Assembly: GCA_034423195.1 (NCBI GenBank)
Contig: DAOUIZ010000024.1
Span: forward strand, 41,729-105,728
Direction: 5' to 3'
Length of the DNA stretch: 64,000 nt
Source: CATOSK01 sp034423195
GTDB lineage: Bacteria; Chloroflexota; Dehalococcoidia; Lucifugimonadales; UBA3495
The notes below the pieces were generated by a model, which saw nothing but the letters and a program-made list of their open reading frames with translations, made no database searches and had not been told where the DNA came from. Numbering within the stretch: position 1 is the stretch's first letter; the number at the start of each line of letters is the position of its first letter. Shown here piece by piece: positions 7,620-16,854 of this stretch. The position numbers and the translations under genes are program-made.

Positions 7620-9014
7620 CTAGGCGTACTGGTAGTCGCGCAGGGAGACGATGAGCTGCAGCAGCTCGGATACGCGGCCGGCCGAGGCGGCAGCATTGTC
7701 CCAAGTCAGAGCGCCGCCGATGGCGGCATGGTCGATCAGCTCCTGGCGGGTCTCGGCGTTGACTTCCAGCGGCCCCATCAGGTCGAGGCAGTTGTCTACG
7801 AAGGCCTCGGGGGAGAGGTCGCCATTGGCCCGGAGCCGGTTGACGATGGACTGGACGCCGGGGCGCTCAACATCGCCCACCAGGTCGGCGGTGAAGTTGA
7901 TGCGGCGCATCAGTGAGCCGCTGTTAATCCACTCGACGCCGGTGTGCCAGCCCTCGACGCTGGGCGGATTGAGCAGGTCCTGGCCCATGTACTGGGCCTG
8001 GCGGGAAAGCTCGCCGATGCCGGGGGCGGGGAAGCCGTATCCGCCGACCAGCTTCATGGTCCCGACGACGACCTCGGCGGGGTTCTTCAGCCGGGCGTAG
8101 CGGGCCTCCTTGAAGAAGTCGGAGTTGAACAGGACCCGGAGGACTGACTTGATGTCGTAGCCGGAGTCGACGAAGGTGTCGGCCAACAGGTCGATGGCGT
8201 CCTGGTCCCTGGGGGGAGTCACCGCCCACGCCGGAACCTGGGCCTCGTCGGCGACGAAGTAGTTATAGAGGTGGCGGGCGATGAAGGTGGCAGTGGCGGG
8301 GTGCTGGCAGACGATGTCGATGATGTCGTCACCGTCGAAGTTGCCGGTCTCGCCAAGGAAGGTCTTGTCGGTGTTGTCGTGGTCCTCGGGCAGGTAGGTG
8401 AAGTGCCAGTCGTGGCGACCGATGGGACCCCGGGGGAGCTTGGGCTCGATGGTCCAGCCGGTGAAGGCCCGGGAGGCTTCCCTGACGTCCACCTCGGTGT
8501 AGTTGCCCACGCCCATGCTGAACAGCTCGAGAAGCTCACGGCCCCAGTTCTCGTTCACGGCGTCGGCGTGGTTCTCGCAGTTGTCCAGCCAGTAAATCAT
8601 GGCCGGGTTCTTGGCCAGTTCCAGGATGAGCTCCTTATAGCTGCCCATTCCCTTTTCGCGGAACATGGCGACCATGCGGACTATCTCGTCGTAGTGGTCG
8701 ACCTTGGAGACGCCGGTGGCGAAGACCTGGTGCCAGAAGAGGGCCATCTTCTCTTCCAGGGGACGCTGGGTGTTGACCATGAACCAGAGCCACTCGGCAG
8801 CGCCCATGCCGGGGAGAGTGCCGGGCTTCCAGGTCCACGGGTGGTAGCGGACCAGCTCGTAGCGGTCCAGGGCAGGCTGGCTCTCGGGGTTGAGAAGCTC
8901 TTCAACGGTGGCTTCGTATCCCCGGGCAGCCCGCTCCTCCAGCTCCTCCCGAGTTGCGCCGAAACCGGCCCGGCGCATCAGGTGGGCCATCAAAGCTATA
9001 TCTTGGTTTCCCAT
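7620..9014 (-). CDS. DUF1800 family protein
   Basis: The 464-residue protein matches DUF1800 throughout: N-terminal HLMRRAGFGATREELEERA, the central EKMALFWHQVFATGV and DNCENHADAVNENWGRELLE, the FTGWTIEP segment, then HPATATFIARHLYNYFVAD and the closing PPSVEGWHTGVEWINSGSL. The family is typically encoded beside DUF1501 and is suspected to act at the cell envelope, but no activity is proven. Ribosome site GGAGG lies 7 nt before the ATG. It heads the minus-strand group DUF1800, DUF1501, NHL, divergent from the peptide ABC transporter. Confidence 0.88.
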   Translation of the reverse strand: MGNQDIALMAHLMRRAGFGATREELEERAARGYEATVEELLNPESQPALDRYELVRYHPWTWKPGTLPGMGAAEWLWFMVNTQRPLEEKMALFWHQVFATGVSKVDHYDEIVRMVAMFREKGMGSYKELILELAKNPAMIYWLDNCENHADAVNENWGRELLELFSMGVGNYTEVDVREASRAFTGWTIEPKLPRGPIGRHDWHFTYLPEDHDNTDKTFLGETGNFDGDDIIDIVCQHPATATFIARHLYNYFVADEAQVPAWAVTPPRDQDAIDLLADTFVDSGYDIKSVLRVLFNSDFFKEARYARLKNPAEVVVGTMKLVGGYGFPAPGIGELSRQAQYMGQDLLNPPSVEGWHTGVEWINSGSLMRRINFTADLVGDVERPGVQSIVNRLRANGDLSPEAFVDNCLDLMGPLEVNAETRQELIDHAAIGGALTWDNAAASAGRVSELLQLIVSLRDYQYA

Positions 9015-9163
9015 AGACCATCCTCCTTAGTATTGGCGGATTCAATACCTGTTTAGCATCCGTGCAAAGGTGGAAACGATTATCGGGTAGCCGTGTTTGG
9101 AATGTCAAATCTCGACCGTATTTTCTTCGCTTAATTCGGTGCTCAATTCCATGCTGAATGTTG

Positions 9164-9192
9164 TTGACAACCCCATGCAATCATGCTAGTTT
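9164..9192 (+). promoter_or_regulatory. Candidate promoter for the peptide ABC operon
   Basis: A consensus -35 TTGACA (9164-9169) is followed after 17 bp by TAGTTT (9187-9192), a weak -10. It lies in the 339-bp divergent gap 9015-9353 between the DUF1800 gene and the transporter operon. The rest of that gap shows nothing I can identify. Confidence 0.35.
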
Positions 9193-9353
9193 GCCTCAAC
9201 TCGTTCGGGGACGGGGCTGCGGCTCTTCCATGCGTGGTTATCACTGCGACATTCGAGAGGAAATCCCTCCAGGATCGCACCGGACCCGCGTTGCCGGGAA
9301 CCCTGTCACCGCACCCGCCGGGTAAGTTAGGAAAAGGGGGAAGAAACGATCTC

Positions 9354-11228
9354 ATGAAACGGTATTACCCCGGAACCCGACTCTTTTTGGGCATAGCAGT
9401 ATTATTGTTGGCCCTTGCGGCCGTCGCCTGCGGGTCGGCGGCTGAAACCCAGGAACAAGCCCCGGCAGCAGCTCAGGAACAACCCGCCGCTCAGGCCGCT
9501 CCCGCAGCGCCGCAGACGGACACAGGGAGTTCGGCCCCCGCAGCCTCTTCGGGCAGCGGCTCCATGACCATGGAAACGGCGTCGGCGGCCCCCACCAAGG
9601 CCCCCGCAGACAGCGCGATGGCGGCCAAGCCGATGGGAGTGGACAACTTCACCATAATGGTGACGAGCCAGGGCAACGAGAAGTTCACCCACAAATACTC
9701 CTCCGGCGAGAACAACCTGTGGCAGCGGCTGAGCCAGGTCTGGCTGCTGGGCGCCAACTTTACGGACGGCAGCCTGGTAATAGACCCGGCAACCAGCGTC
9801 GCCAGCGACTGGGAGATATCAGCCGACGGGTTGACCTGGGAGTTCACCGTGCGGGACGACATTCCCTTCCACGACGGCAGCTTCATAGATGTTGACGACC
9901 TGATGTTCAGCAACAGCTTCAACGTTTCGGAAGAAGCCACGGGAGTTTCGACGGTGCGGGTGGCCCGGGAGATCACCAACCGGGAGATCACCGGCCCCAA
10001 CACTTTCGCGGTGTCGACCAAGACTCCCCTGGGCAACCTGGGGGCGGCGTGGTCGGAAATCGACAACACGACCCAGGGCACGATCAACAACGTGGACTAC
10101 TACAAGAGCCTGCCGGAGGGTGATCCGGTGGAGAACTGCACACCGGCGGAGTACTGCGTCCGGTTCAGCGAGTTTGAGAAGAACCCCTCCCCAGGTTTGG
10201 CAGGAGCCTACAAGGTAGTCGAACACCGGCAGTCGGAAGAACTGGTCTACGAGCGGTTCGAGGACTACTTCCTGGCCGACCAGCGTCCCTATCCCTTCCA
10301 GCAGGTTTCCCTGCAATTGGTGCCCGAGCTTTCGACCAGGGTCGCGGCCCTGACGGCGGGCAACGCCGACCTCATCGAGGCCGACCTGACCGTCATCGAC
10401 CAGATCCAGGAAGGCCAAGGCCAAGTGATGTACGTCGAAGAGGCGGTGCATATCTGGATCAACGCCAACGGGTGTGAGCGGGAGACGGACAACGACGGCC
10501 AGCCCATCATGTGCAGCAACCCGGACATCCGGTACGCGCTGGACTATGCCATCGACAAGACGGTGGTGCAGCAGCTGTACGGAGGCGAGGGCGTGTTCAC
10601 CATCGCCGGGTACCAGGGCATCGGCAGCCCCTCCGGCCTGGGCTACGACGAGAACATCGCTCCCCTGCCCTTCGACCCGGACAAGGCCCGGGAGCTTATG
10701 GCCAACGCCGGGTATCCCAACGGCGACGGCTTCAACGGCGGGCGGGTGTTCCCCATCCACACCTGGACCGGAGCCGGAGCCCCGCTGACGGTGGAGGTCT
10801 CGGAACTAATCTGCAACATGTGGAAGCAGAACCTGAACATCAACTGCGAAGTTAACGTAGGCGAAGAAGTCTCGATGAAGAAGATCCAGTACGCCGGCGA
10901 GATCGCCGGTCAGTACCTGGTCCGCACCAACGAGAACACCTTCGACGGCGGACGGCGGATGCTGGGCCGCTACAGCGCCGACGGCTACATCGCCAAGGAC
11001 CCGGACCTGGCCGACAACATCATCAAGCCGGCCCTGGCCACGATTGGAACGCAGCAGGAACGGCACGACGCCTACAACAGGGCGTTGAAGGCCGTGTTCG
11101 ACAAGCACTACGACTTCAGCCCCGGCTACCTGAACCAGCCCTACGGCGTTTCCGCCAGGGTTGCGACCTGGGACCCGTGGCCGCTGTCGCCCTATCCCAG
11201 CGCCCTTTGGACGATGACGTTCAAATAG
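9354..11228 (+). CDS. ABC transporter substrate-binding lipoprotein, family 5 (peptide/nickel type)
   Basis: I start the gene at the ATG at 9354 (MKRYYPGTR), because it gives a proper lipoprotein signal: basic residues, a hydrophobic core, and the lipobox LAAVAC with lipidated C26. A frame open further upstream has no ribosome site. After the cysteine comes a long Ala/Gln/Pro-rich linker to about residue 90, then the SBP_bac_5 fold with the family segment DISADGLTWEFTVRDDIPFH-like region and the C-terminal YPNGDGFNGG. At 624 residues it is of family length. It captures peptides or similar solutes outside the membrane for the permeases encoded downstream. A hairpin at 11278 separates it from them. 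Confidence 0.9.
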   Translation: MKRYYPGTRLFLGIAVLLLALAAVACGSAAETQEQAPAAAQEQPAAQAAPAAPQTDTGSSAPAASSGSGSMTMETASAAPTKAPADSAMAAKPMGVDNFTIMVTSQGNEKFTHKYSSGENNLWQRLSQVWLLGANFTDGSLVIDPATSVASDWEISADGLTWEFTVRDDIPFHDGSFIDVDDLMFSNSFNVSEEATGVSTVRVAREITNREITGPNTFAVSTKTPLGNLGAAWSEIDNTTQGTINNVDYYKSLPEGDPVENCTPAEYCVRFSEFEKNPSPGLAGAYKVVEHRQSEELVYERFEDYFLADQRPYPFQQVSLQLVPELSTRVAALTAGNADLIEADLTVIDQIQEGQGQVMYVEEAVHIWINANGCERETDNDGQPIMCSNPDIRYALDYAIDKTVVQQLYGGEGVFTIAGYQGIGSPSGLGYDENIAPLPFDPDKARELMANAGYPNGDGFNGGRVFPIHTWTGAGAPLTVEVSELICNMWKQNLNINCEVNVGEEVSMKKIQYAGEIAGQYLVRTNENTFDGGRRMLGRYSADGYIAKDPDLADNIIKPALATIGTQQERHDAYNRALKAVFDKHYDFSPGYLNQPYGVSARVATWDPWPLSPYPSALWTMTFK

Positions 11229-11277
11229 GCAAAACACGGACCACACTCAACCTTCAATTAAGTGGGTTCACCATCGG

Positions 11278-11312
11278 TCAAGGAGGGCCTCACCCGGCCT
11301 TCCTTGACTTTA
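11278..11312 (+). terminator. Hairpin between substrate-binding protein and permease genes
   Basis: Arms 11278-11289 and 11296-11307 pair over 12 bp with a single G-U wobble and a 6-nt loop, followed by CTTTA. This looks like a leaky terminator or processing hairpin that would give more binding protein than permease mRNA. Confidence 0.6.
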
Positions 11313-11391
11313 CGTAGAGGAAGCGTTGTAATTTGGCTAACCGCCCGGGAGCCCCAAAAAGGGCGGCAGGGCCAACAAACCAGGGGAGTCA

Positions 11392-12309
11392 ATGCAAAGG
11401 TTCATAGCCATACGAATCGTTCAATCCGTCTTTACGCTGCTGGTGCTCAGCGCGGTGGTCTTCTTCGGCGCCGAGCAGACCGGCGATCTGGCTCTGGTCC
11501 TGTCCACTGCTGATACCACCCAGGCGGAGTTGGAAGAACTCCGGGTCAAGCTCGGCCTGGACAAGCCGGCTTACATCAGGTACGCCAACTATCTGGGAGA
11601 TCTTTTCCAAGGCGACCTGGGCAACTCGGGAGTCAAGCGCCGCCCGGTCGTTGAAATGCTGGCCGAAAGGCTCCCAGCCACCCTCCAACTGGCGGCGGCG
11701 GGACTGCTGGTGGCGATGTTCGTTGGAATACCCCTGGGCATCGTCGCGGCCATCAACCGGAACACATTCATTGACAAGTTCGCCAAGGTCTTCGCCATCG
11801 TCGGAATGTCGGCCCCCCAGTTCTGGATCGCCATCATGACGATCATGCTGTTCGCCGCCTACTGGAAAATCCTCCCGACCCATGGCAAGGGGGGATTGGA
11901 CCACTTCATCCTGCCGTCAATCACCATCTCCCTGTTCATAATGGCCGGTTTCATGCGCCTCACCCGCTCCAGCATGCTGGAGGTCATGGACAGCGAGTTC
12001 GTTAAGTTTGCCCGCATCAAGGGTCTGAGCGAGCGGATGGTCGTCTACAAGCACGCGCTGAAAAACGCCATCATCCCGATTCTGACCTTCGGCGGAGTCA
12101 GCTTCGCCGGTCTGCTCAACGGAGCCATCGTCATCGAGGTTGTCTTCGCCTGGCCCGGCCTGGGCCGGTTGATGCTGGACAGCATCCGGGAAAGAGACAC
12201 CCAGGTAATCATGGCGACCATTCTGACGTCCGGCTTCCTTTATATCCTCATGGCAACCATCGTTGATATACTCTATGCCTATGTCGACCCCAGGATCAGG
12301 TTTGCGTAG
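11392..12309 (+). CDS. ABC transporter permease, DppB type
   Basis: A 305-residue inner-membrane permease. It starts MQRFIAIRIVQSVFTLLVLS, a first transmembrane helix followed by the periplasmic loop typical of DppB (LRVKLGLDKPAYIRYANYL). Five more hydrophobic segments follow. The EAA loop that contacts the ATPases is visible as KHALKNAIIPILTFGGVSF. It pairs with the DppC-like permease encoded 63 bp downstream. The DppB N-terminal region is a little shorter than in E. coli but all core elements are there. Confidence 0.92.
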   Translation: MQRFIAIRIVQSVFTLLVLSAVVFFGAEQTGDLALVLSTADTTQAELEELRVKLGLDKPAYIRYANYLGDLFQGDLGNSGVKRRPVVEMLAERLPATLQLAAAGLLVAMFVGIPLGIVAAINRNTFIDKFAKVFAIVGMSAPQFWIAIMTIMLFAAYWKILPTHGKGGLDHFILPSITISLFIMAGFMRLTRSSMLEVMDSEFVKFARIKGLSERMVVYKHALKNAIIPILTFGGVSFAGLLNGAIVIEVVFAWPGLGRLMLDSIRERDTQVIMATILTSGFLYILMATIVDILYAYVDPRIRFA

Positions 12310-12372
12310 CGGGGGTATCAAGCGCCCACCCTGCGTTAGACCGGAATACCACCCTAACTTCGGAGGAAACCC

Positions 12373-13269
12373 GTGGCCACAGCCACCAACGAGTCAACCA
12401 TTGAAGTAAAACAGAGTGCGGGTCTGCAGCGCCGGTGGCGGCAGATGCAGGAACTTCGCCTTCCCTGGATCCCGATCTTCGTCCTGATGGTGCTCCTGGT
12501 CTGCGCCGTTTTCGCCAACTTCCTGGCTCCCTATGACCCCAAGGAGATCGACGTGCTCAAGGGCGTCCAGCGTGTTGGCCCCTTCCAGACGTCGGAAAAC
12601 CTGCTGGGTGTCGATATGCTGGGCCGGGACATGCTCAGCCGCCTGATTCACGGCGCCCGCATCTCGGCGTTCATCAGCCTGGTGTCCCTGGGCTTCGGCG
12701 CCGCCGTCGGCACCGCTATCGGCATCGCCTCCGGGTACTTCGGAGGAAAGACCGACGCCTTCATCATGCGGTTATGCGACGCGGTTATGGGGTTCCCCAC
12801 CATCCTTCTGGCCCTGATCATCGTGGCCATCCTGGGAGCGGGAATCCTAAACGTCATCCTTGCTATCATGGCCACGGTGTGGGCCAGATTCGCCCGCCAG
12901 ATCCGCGGCGAAGTGCTGACGTTGAAGGAACGGGACTTCGTAACCATGGCCGTGGTGGCCGGCGTTCCGTCTCACACCATCATGGCGCGCCACATCTTCC
13001 CCAACGTGGTCAACACGGTCCTGATCGTCGTCAGCCTGTTGGTGGGACAGACCATCCTGCTGGAGGCTTCCCTCAGCTTCCTGGGTGTCGGCGTCCCTCC
13101 CGGTGAGCCCGCGTGGGGCATCATGGTCTCCGAGGGAAGGAACAACCTCATCAACGTCTGGTGGCTGTCCCTGCTCCCCGGCCTCGCCATAACCTCCGTG
13201 GTTATCGCCATGAACCTCTTCGGCGACTGGCTCAGGGACACCCTGGACCCCAAGCTGCGGCGGACCTGA
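12373..13269 (+). CDS. ABC transporter permease, DppC type
   Basis: A 298-residue permease starting with GTG after GGAGGAAACC. A cytoplasmic N-terminal stretch of about 30 residues leads into the first membrane helix (IPIFVLMVLLVCAVFANFLA) and the DppC hallmark FLAPYDPKEID, then GVDMLGRDMLSRLIHGARIS. The EAA loop is ARHIFPNVVNTVLIVVSLLV. The protein ends with FGDWLRDTLDPKLR, the classical DppC terminus. It forms a heterodimer with the preceding permease. Confidence 0.92.
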   Translation: MATATNESTIEVKQSAGLQRRWRQMQELRLPWIPIFVLMVLLVCAVFANFLAPYDPKEIDVLKGVQRVGPFQTSENLLGVDMLGRDMLSRLIHGARISAFISLVSLGFGAAVGTAIGIASGYFGGKTDAFIMRLCDAVMGFPTILLALIIVAILGAGILNVILAIMATVWARFARQIRGEVLTLKERDFVTMAVVAGVPSHTIMARHIFPNVVNTVLIVVSLLVGQTILLEASLSFLGVGVPPGEPAWGIMVSEGRNNLINVWWLSLLPGLAITSVVIAMNLFGDWLRDTLDPKLRRT

Positions 13270-13304
13270 TTCCTGGCTAAATCTGCAAGGACGGAGTTGA
13301 TAAC

Positions 13305-14285
13305 GTGGCAGAGGCTCCCATACTTGACGTTCAAGGGCTCAAGACCTATTTCTTCACCCGCACCGGGGTTGTCAAGGCCGTAGATGGCGTGAGCTTCACG
13401 CTGAATCCCGGCGAAACCCTGGGAATTGTCGGCGAGTCGGGCTCGGGCAAGAGCATGACCGCCCTTTCCCTGATGCGCCTGGTGCCCCAACCCGCGGGCC
13501 AGATCGTGGAGGGCAGGATCCTCTTTGAGGGCGAAGACCTCGTGCAGAAGACCCAGTCAGAGATGCAGCACATCCGCGGCCGCGACATCTGCATGATTCT
13601 TCAGGACCCGATGACCTCGTTGAACCCCGTGTTCACCGTGGGCAACCAGGTTGTCGAGACCGTCCGGCAGGGCGCCCCGGACCGGTCGACCGGTCTGCGG
13701 GACCGGGCCATCGACCTGTTGTCCAAGGTCAAGATTGCATCGCCGGAAATCCGGTTCAGCAACTTCCCCCACCAGATGAGCGGCGGTATGCGCCAGAGAG
13801 TCGTCGGAGCCATCGCCATCGCCGGGGCCCCCAAGGTACTCATTGCCGACGAAGCGACCACCTCCCTCGACGCAACCATTCAGTACCAGTACCTGGCCCT
13901 GCTCAAGGAACTGCAGGAAGAGACCGGGATGGCCATCATCTTCATCACCCACGACTTCGGCATCGTGGCGAAGATGTGCGACCGGGTGGCGGTGATGTAC
14001 GCCGGCAAGGTGGCCGAGATCGCCGATGTTCGCGACCTTTTCAACAGCCCGGCTCACCCTTACACCGAGGCGCTGATGCGGTCGGTTCCCAACGTGGACG
14101 AAGACGTTGACTTCCTGTATTCCATTGAAGGACAGCCTCCGGCGCTGGACAACCTGCCGCCTGGATGCACTTTCGCCCCGCGTTGTCCCTACGTTTTTGA
14201 CCGCTGCCACGAGGAATTCCCTGACCTGGTCAACGTCGGGTCAGGACATAGCGCGACCTGCTGGAAACTGGAAGAAGGGGGCTAG
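13305..14285 (+). CDS. ABC transporter ATP-binding protein, DppD/OppD type
   Basis: 326 residues, GTG start with AAGGACGGAG upstream. Walker A is GESGSGKS, the signature region reads MSGGMRQRV, and Walker B is KVLIADEATTSLD followed by the switch histidine in FITHDFG. The C-terminal oligopeptide domain contains GCTFAPRCPYVFDRC, which in DppD proteins carries the cysteines suspected to bind an iron-sulfur cluster. It energises the permeases together with the ATPase encoded next. Confidence 0.93.
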   Translation: MAEAPILDVQGLKTYFFTRTGVVKAVDGVSFTLNPGETLGIVGESGSGKSMTALSLMRLVPQPAGQIVEGRILFEGEDLVQKTQSEMQHIRGRDICMILQDPMTSLNPVFTVGNQVVETVRQGAPDRSTGLRDRAIDLLSKVKIASPEIRFSNFPHQMSGGMRQRVVGAIAIAGAPKVLIADEATTSLDATIQYQYLALLKELQEETGMAIIFITHDFGIVAKMCDRVAVMYAGKVAEIADVRDLFNSPAHPYTEALMRSVPNVDEDVDFLYSIEGQPPALDNLPPGCTFAPRCPYVFDRCHEEFPDLVNVGSGHSATCWKLEEGG

Positions 14286-14286
14286 C

Positions 14287-15276
14287 ATGGCTACGGCAAC
14301 CCAGGAAGCTACGGACGCCATAATCCGTCTCGAGGAATGCAAGAAGTATTTCCCCGTCACCAAGGGACTGGTCATCCGAAAGGCCATAGGCCAGGTCAAA
14401 GCGGTTGACGGCGTTTCCTTCGAAATCCGCCAGGGCGAGACATACAGCCTGGTGGGCGAGTCGGGCTGCGGCAAGACCACCACCGCCAAGATGGTGCTGC
14501 AGGTCGAAACCCCCACGGACGGCGTTATCAAGTTCAACGGCAAGAACATGGCCGAGTTCAACACCGCCGACCGCAAAAACTACCGGTCATCGGTTCAGGC
14601 CGTGTTCCAGGACCCCTGGAGTTCGCTCAACCCACGCATGAAGGTGGGGTCCATCATCCTGGAGCCGCTGCTGACCAACCAGACCATGGGCAAGCACGAG
14701 GCCAGGGAGAACCTGGAGCGCCTGCTGCGGGACGTTGGATTGCACAACTTCCAGGCCGACTACTATCCCCACGAGTTCAGCGGCGGACAGCGCCAGCGCA
14801 TCGCCATCGCCCGCGCGCTTTCCCTGCAGCCCCAGGTAATCGTGCTCGACGAGCCGGTGTCGGCCCTGGACGTGTCCATCCGCGCCCAGATCATGAACCT
14901 GCTGAAGCAACTGCAGGACCAGTACGGCGTCAGCTATCTCCTCATTGCCCACAACCTGGCAACCGTCCGGTACATGAGCCATCACGTGGGCGTTATGTAC
15001 CTCGGAAAAATGGTGGAGGAAGCCCCCACCAAGACCCTGTTCGCTAACCCGATGCACCCTTACACGAAGGCCCTCATCGCGGCGTCCCTGCCGGCCCACC
15101 CGGACATCCAGCGCGAGGACCTGGTGCTGTCGGGCGAGGTACCTTCGCCGTTGAACCCTCCAACGGGCTGCACCTTCCACCCGCGCTGCCCCTTCGTAAT
15201 GGACCGGTGCTCAGTAGAAGAACCCCAGCTTCGGGAGCTGGAGCCCGACCATTGGGTGCATTGCCACCTCTACTGA
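14287..15276 (+). CDS. ABC transporter ATP-binding protein, DppF/OppF type
   Basis: 329 residues from the ATG at 14287, which lies 1 bp after the preceding stop; a longer open frame upstream overlaps the previous gene and is not needed. It has Walker A GESGCGKTT, signature FSGGQRQRI, Walker B VIVLDEPVSALD, the H-loop LLIAHNLA, and a C-terminal GCTFHPRCPFVMDRC cysteine motif. This is the second ATPase of the heterodimeric pair. A strong terminator follows 27 bp later and ends the operon. Confidence 0.93.
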   Translation: MATATQEATDAIIRLEECKKYFPVTKGLVIRKAIGQVKAVDGVSFEIRQGETYSLVGESGCGKTTTAKMVLQVETPTDGVIKFNGKNMAEFNTADRKNYRSSVQAVFQDPWSSLNPRMKVGSIILEPLLTNQTMGKHEARENLERLLRDVGLHNFQADYYPHEFSGGQRQRIAIARALSLQPQVIVLDEPVSALDVSIRAQIMNLLKQLQDQYGVSYLLIAHNLATVRYMSHHVGVMYLGKMVEEAPTKTLFANPMHPYTKALIAASLPAHPDIQREDLVLSGEVPSPLNPPTGCTFHPRCPFVMDRCSVEEPQLRELEPDHWVHCHLY

Positions 15277-15302
15277 CCGGGGCAAACTCTCCAGGATCGA
15301 CC

Positions 15303-15335
15303 GGGGCGGGTTTCGGACCCGCCCCTTTCTGTTGT
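15303..15335 (+). terminator. Rho-independent terminator of the peptide ABC operon
   Basis: GGGGCGGGT (15303-15311) and ACCCGCCCC (15317-15325) pair perfectly around TTCGG, a stable tetraloop-like turn, followed by TTTCTGTTGT. Confidence 0.85.
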
Positions 15336-15356
15336 GCCAACCCTACCGGGCTGCAA

Positions 15357-15385
15357 TTGATAAGGAATGTCCCGCATCGTATAAT
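15357..15385 (+). promoter_or_regulatory. Strong sigma-70 promoter of pdxS
   Basis: TTGATA (15357-15362), 17-bp spacer, TATAAT (15380-15385). Near-consensus, 42 bp before the pdxS ATG. Confidence 0.75.
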
Positions 15386-15426
15386 TAGGCTGTCCATATA
15401 CCCCCATTCCCCGGGAGGAAACCCAA

Positions 15427-16317
15427 ATGGTTGATGTCCTGACCGGTACTTTTACAGTCAAATCGGGTCACGCCCAGATGCTCAAGGGCGGCGTGATCAT
15501 GGACGTGGTCAACGCCGAACAGGCCCGCATCGCCGCCGAGTCCGGCGCCGTCGCAGTCATGGCCCTGGAGCGGGTCCCGGCAGATATTCGGGCCGAGGGC
15601 GGTGTCGCGCGAATGACCGACCCGGTGAAGATCGCCGAGATCATCGACGCGGTGAGCATCCCCGTAATGGCCAAGTGCCGCATCGGGCATTTCGTGGAGG
15701 CCCAGGTCCTCCAGGCCATGGGAGTCGACTACATCGACGAGTCCGAAGTGCTGACCCCCGCCGATGAAGTCCACCATGTCTGGAAGCACGACTTCACCGT
15801 CCCCTTCGTCTGTGGTTGCCGCGACCTGGGCGAAGCCCTGCGCCGTATCTCGGAAGGAGCGGCCATGATCCGCACCAAGGGTGAGGCCGGCACCGGCGAC
15901 ATAGTCGAAGCGGTCCGCCACATGCGGGCAGTTCAAGACGCCATCCGCAAGCTCCAGACCATGCCCGAGGACGAACTGGTGGTCGAAGCCCGCAACCTGG
16001 GCGTCAGCCTCGAACTCCTCCAGAAGACCAAGGAGGAAGGCCGCCTGCCCGTGGTTAACTTCGCCGCCGGAGGGGTGGCCACACCCGCCGACGCCGCCCT
16101 GATGATGCAGCTGGGAGCCGACGGAGTTTTCGTGGGATCGGGCATTTTCAAGTCGGGCAACCCTGAGCAGCGCGCCCACGCCATCGTGCAGTCGGTGACC
16201 CACTACAACAACCCCGGCATCATCGCCGAGGTTTCCAAGGACCTGGGCGAGGCGATGGTCGGGATCAGCGCCCGCAGCATCCCGCAGGATGAGCTGCTCG
16301 CCCCCCGCAGCGTTTAG
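15427..16317 (+). CDS. pdxS: Pyridoxal 5'-phosphate synthase lyase subunit PdxS
   Basis: A 296-residue (beta/alpha)8 barrel that builds PLP from ribose 5-phosphate, glyceraldehyde 3-phosphate and ammonia. The catalytic residues are visible: D26, K83 in VMAKCRIGHF, and K151 in MIRTKGEAGTGD. Sequence is highly conserved (FAAGGVATPADAALMMQLGA; GVFVGSGIFKS). It works in a 12+12 complex with the glutaminase PdxT, encoded 537 bp downstream after one small gene. GGGAGGAAACCC precedes the ATG and a near-consensus promoter lies upstream. Confidence 0.96.
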   Translation: MVDVLTGTFTVKSGHAQMLKGGVIMDVVNAEQARIAAESGAVAVMALERVPADIRAEGGVARMTDPVKIAEIIDAVSIPVMAKCRIGHFVEAQVLQAMGVDYIDESEVLTPADEVHHVWKHDFTVPFVCGCRDLGEALRRISEGAAMIRTKGEAGTGDIVEAVRHMRAVQDAIRKLQTMPEDELVVEARNLGVSLELLQKTKEEGRLPVVNFAAGGVATPADAALMMQLGADGVFVGSGIFKSGNPEQRAHAIVQSVTHYNNPGIIAEVSKDLGEAMVGISARSIPQDELLAPRSV

Positions 16318-16358
16318 GAGACCATCTAAGCGCGGGGACAACGGAACGGAGAGGACGC

Positions 16359-16763
16359 ATGACGGCCGAAGACATCATCGCCGCCAACCTGGCAGTGGTG
16401 GAGGCCCACTTCCACAGCGAAGCCGTTAACGAGGTCGAGGCCGCCCTGGACCTGTACACCGACGACGTGGTCTGGGAAGCTCCGGCCCGCGACCTCGTGT
16501 TCTACGGCAAGGGGCCCGTTGCGGAGAACTACCGGAACATCTTCGCCGCCATGGCCGACGTGGAGTTCCAGAACCTGGACCGCTACGCCACCACCGACCG
16601 GGTGACCGACGACAGCATCGTGACCTTCACCCTGGTGCAGGACGGCCTCTGGCCGTTCCCGTTGGGGCAGAAGGTGGAAATGCGCCTCGTCCACATTTTC
16701 GAGATGCGGGACGGCAAGATCAGCAAGGAAATCGCCTTTGAAATGCCACGGGCCATAGACTAG
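16359..16763 (+). CDS. NTF2-like/SnoaL-type protein
   Basis: 134 residues with the NTF2-like cone fold pattern: a helical start, then LDLYTDDVVWEAPARDLVFY, GPVAENYRNIFAAMADVEFQ and MRLVHIFEMRDGKISKEIAF. Relatives include polyketide cyclases, ketosteroid isomerase-like enzymes and binding proteins. The substrate cannot be read from the sequence. It lies between pdxS and pdxT, 41 bp after pdxS, with GGAGAGGAC before its ATG, so it is co-transcribed with the PLP genes. Whether it has a role in PLP metabolism is not known. Confidence 0.8.
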   Translation: MTAEDIIAANLAVVEAHFHSEAVNEVEAALDLYTDDVVWEAPARDLVFYGKGPVAENYRNIFAAMADVEFQNLDRYATTDRVTDDSIVTFTLVQDGLWPFPLGQKVEMRLVHIFEMRDGKISKEIAFEMPRAID

Positions 16764-16854
16764 GACGGCGATCCGCCGAGGAACGGGTTTAGGCGGGGGC
16801 CCCTAATCCCCTCAACCCCCGTGGACAAGCAATACAATTCAACAGTCTGCAGAT

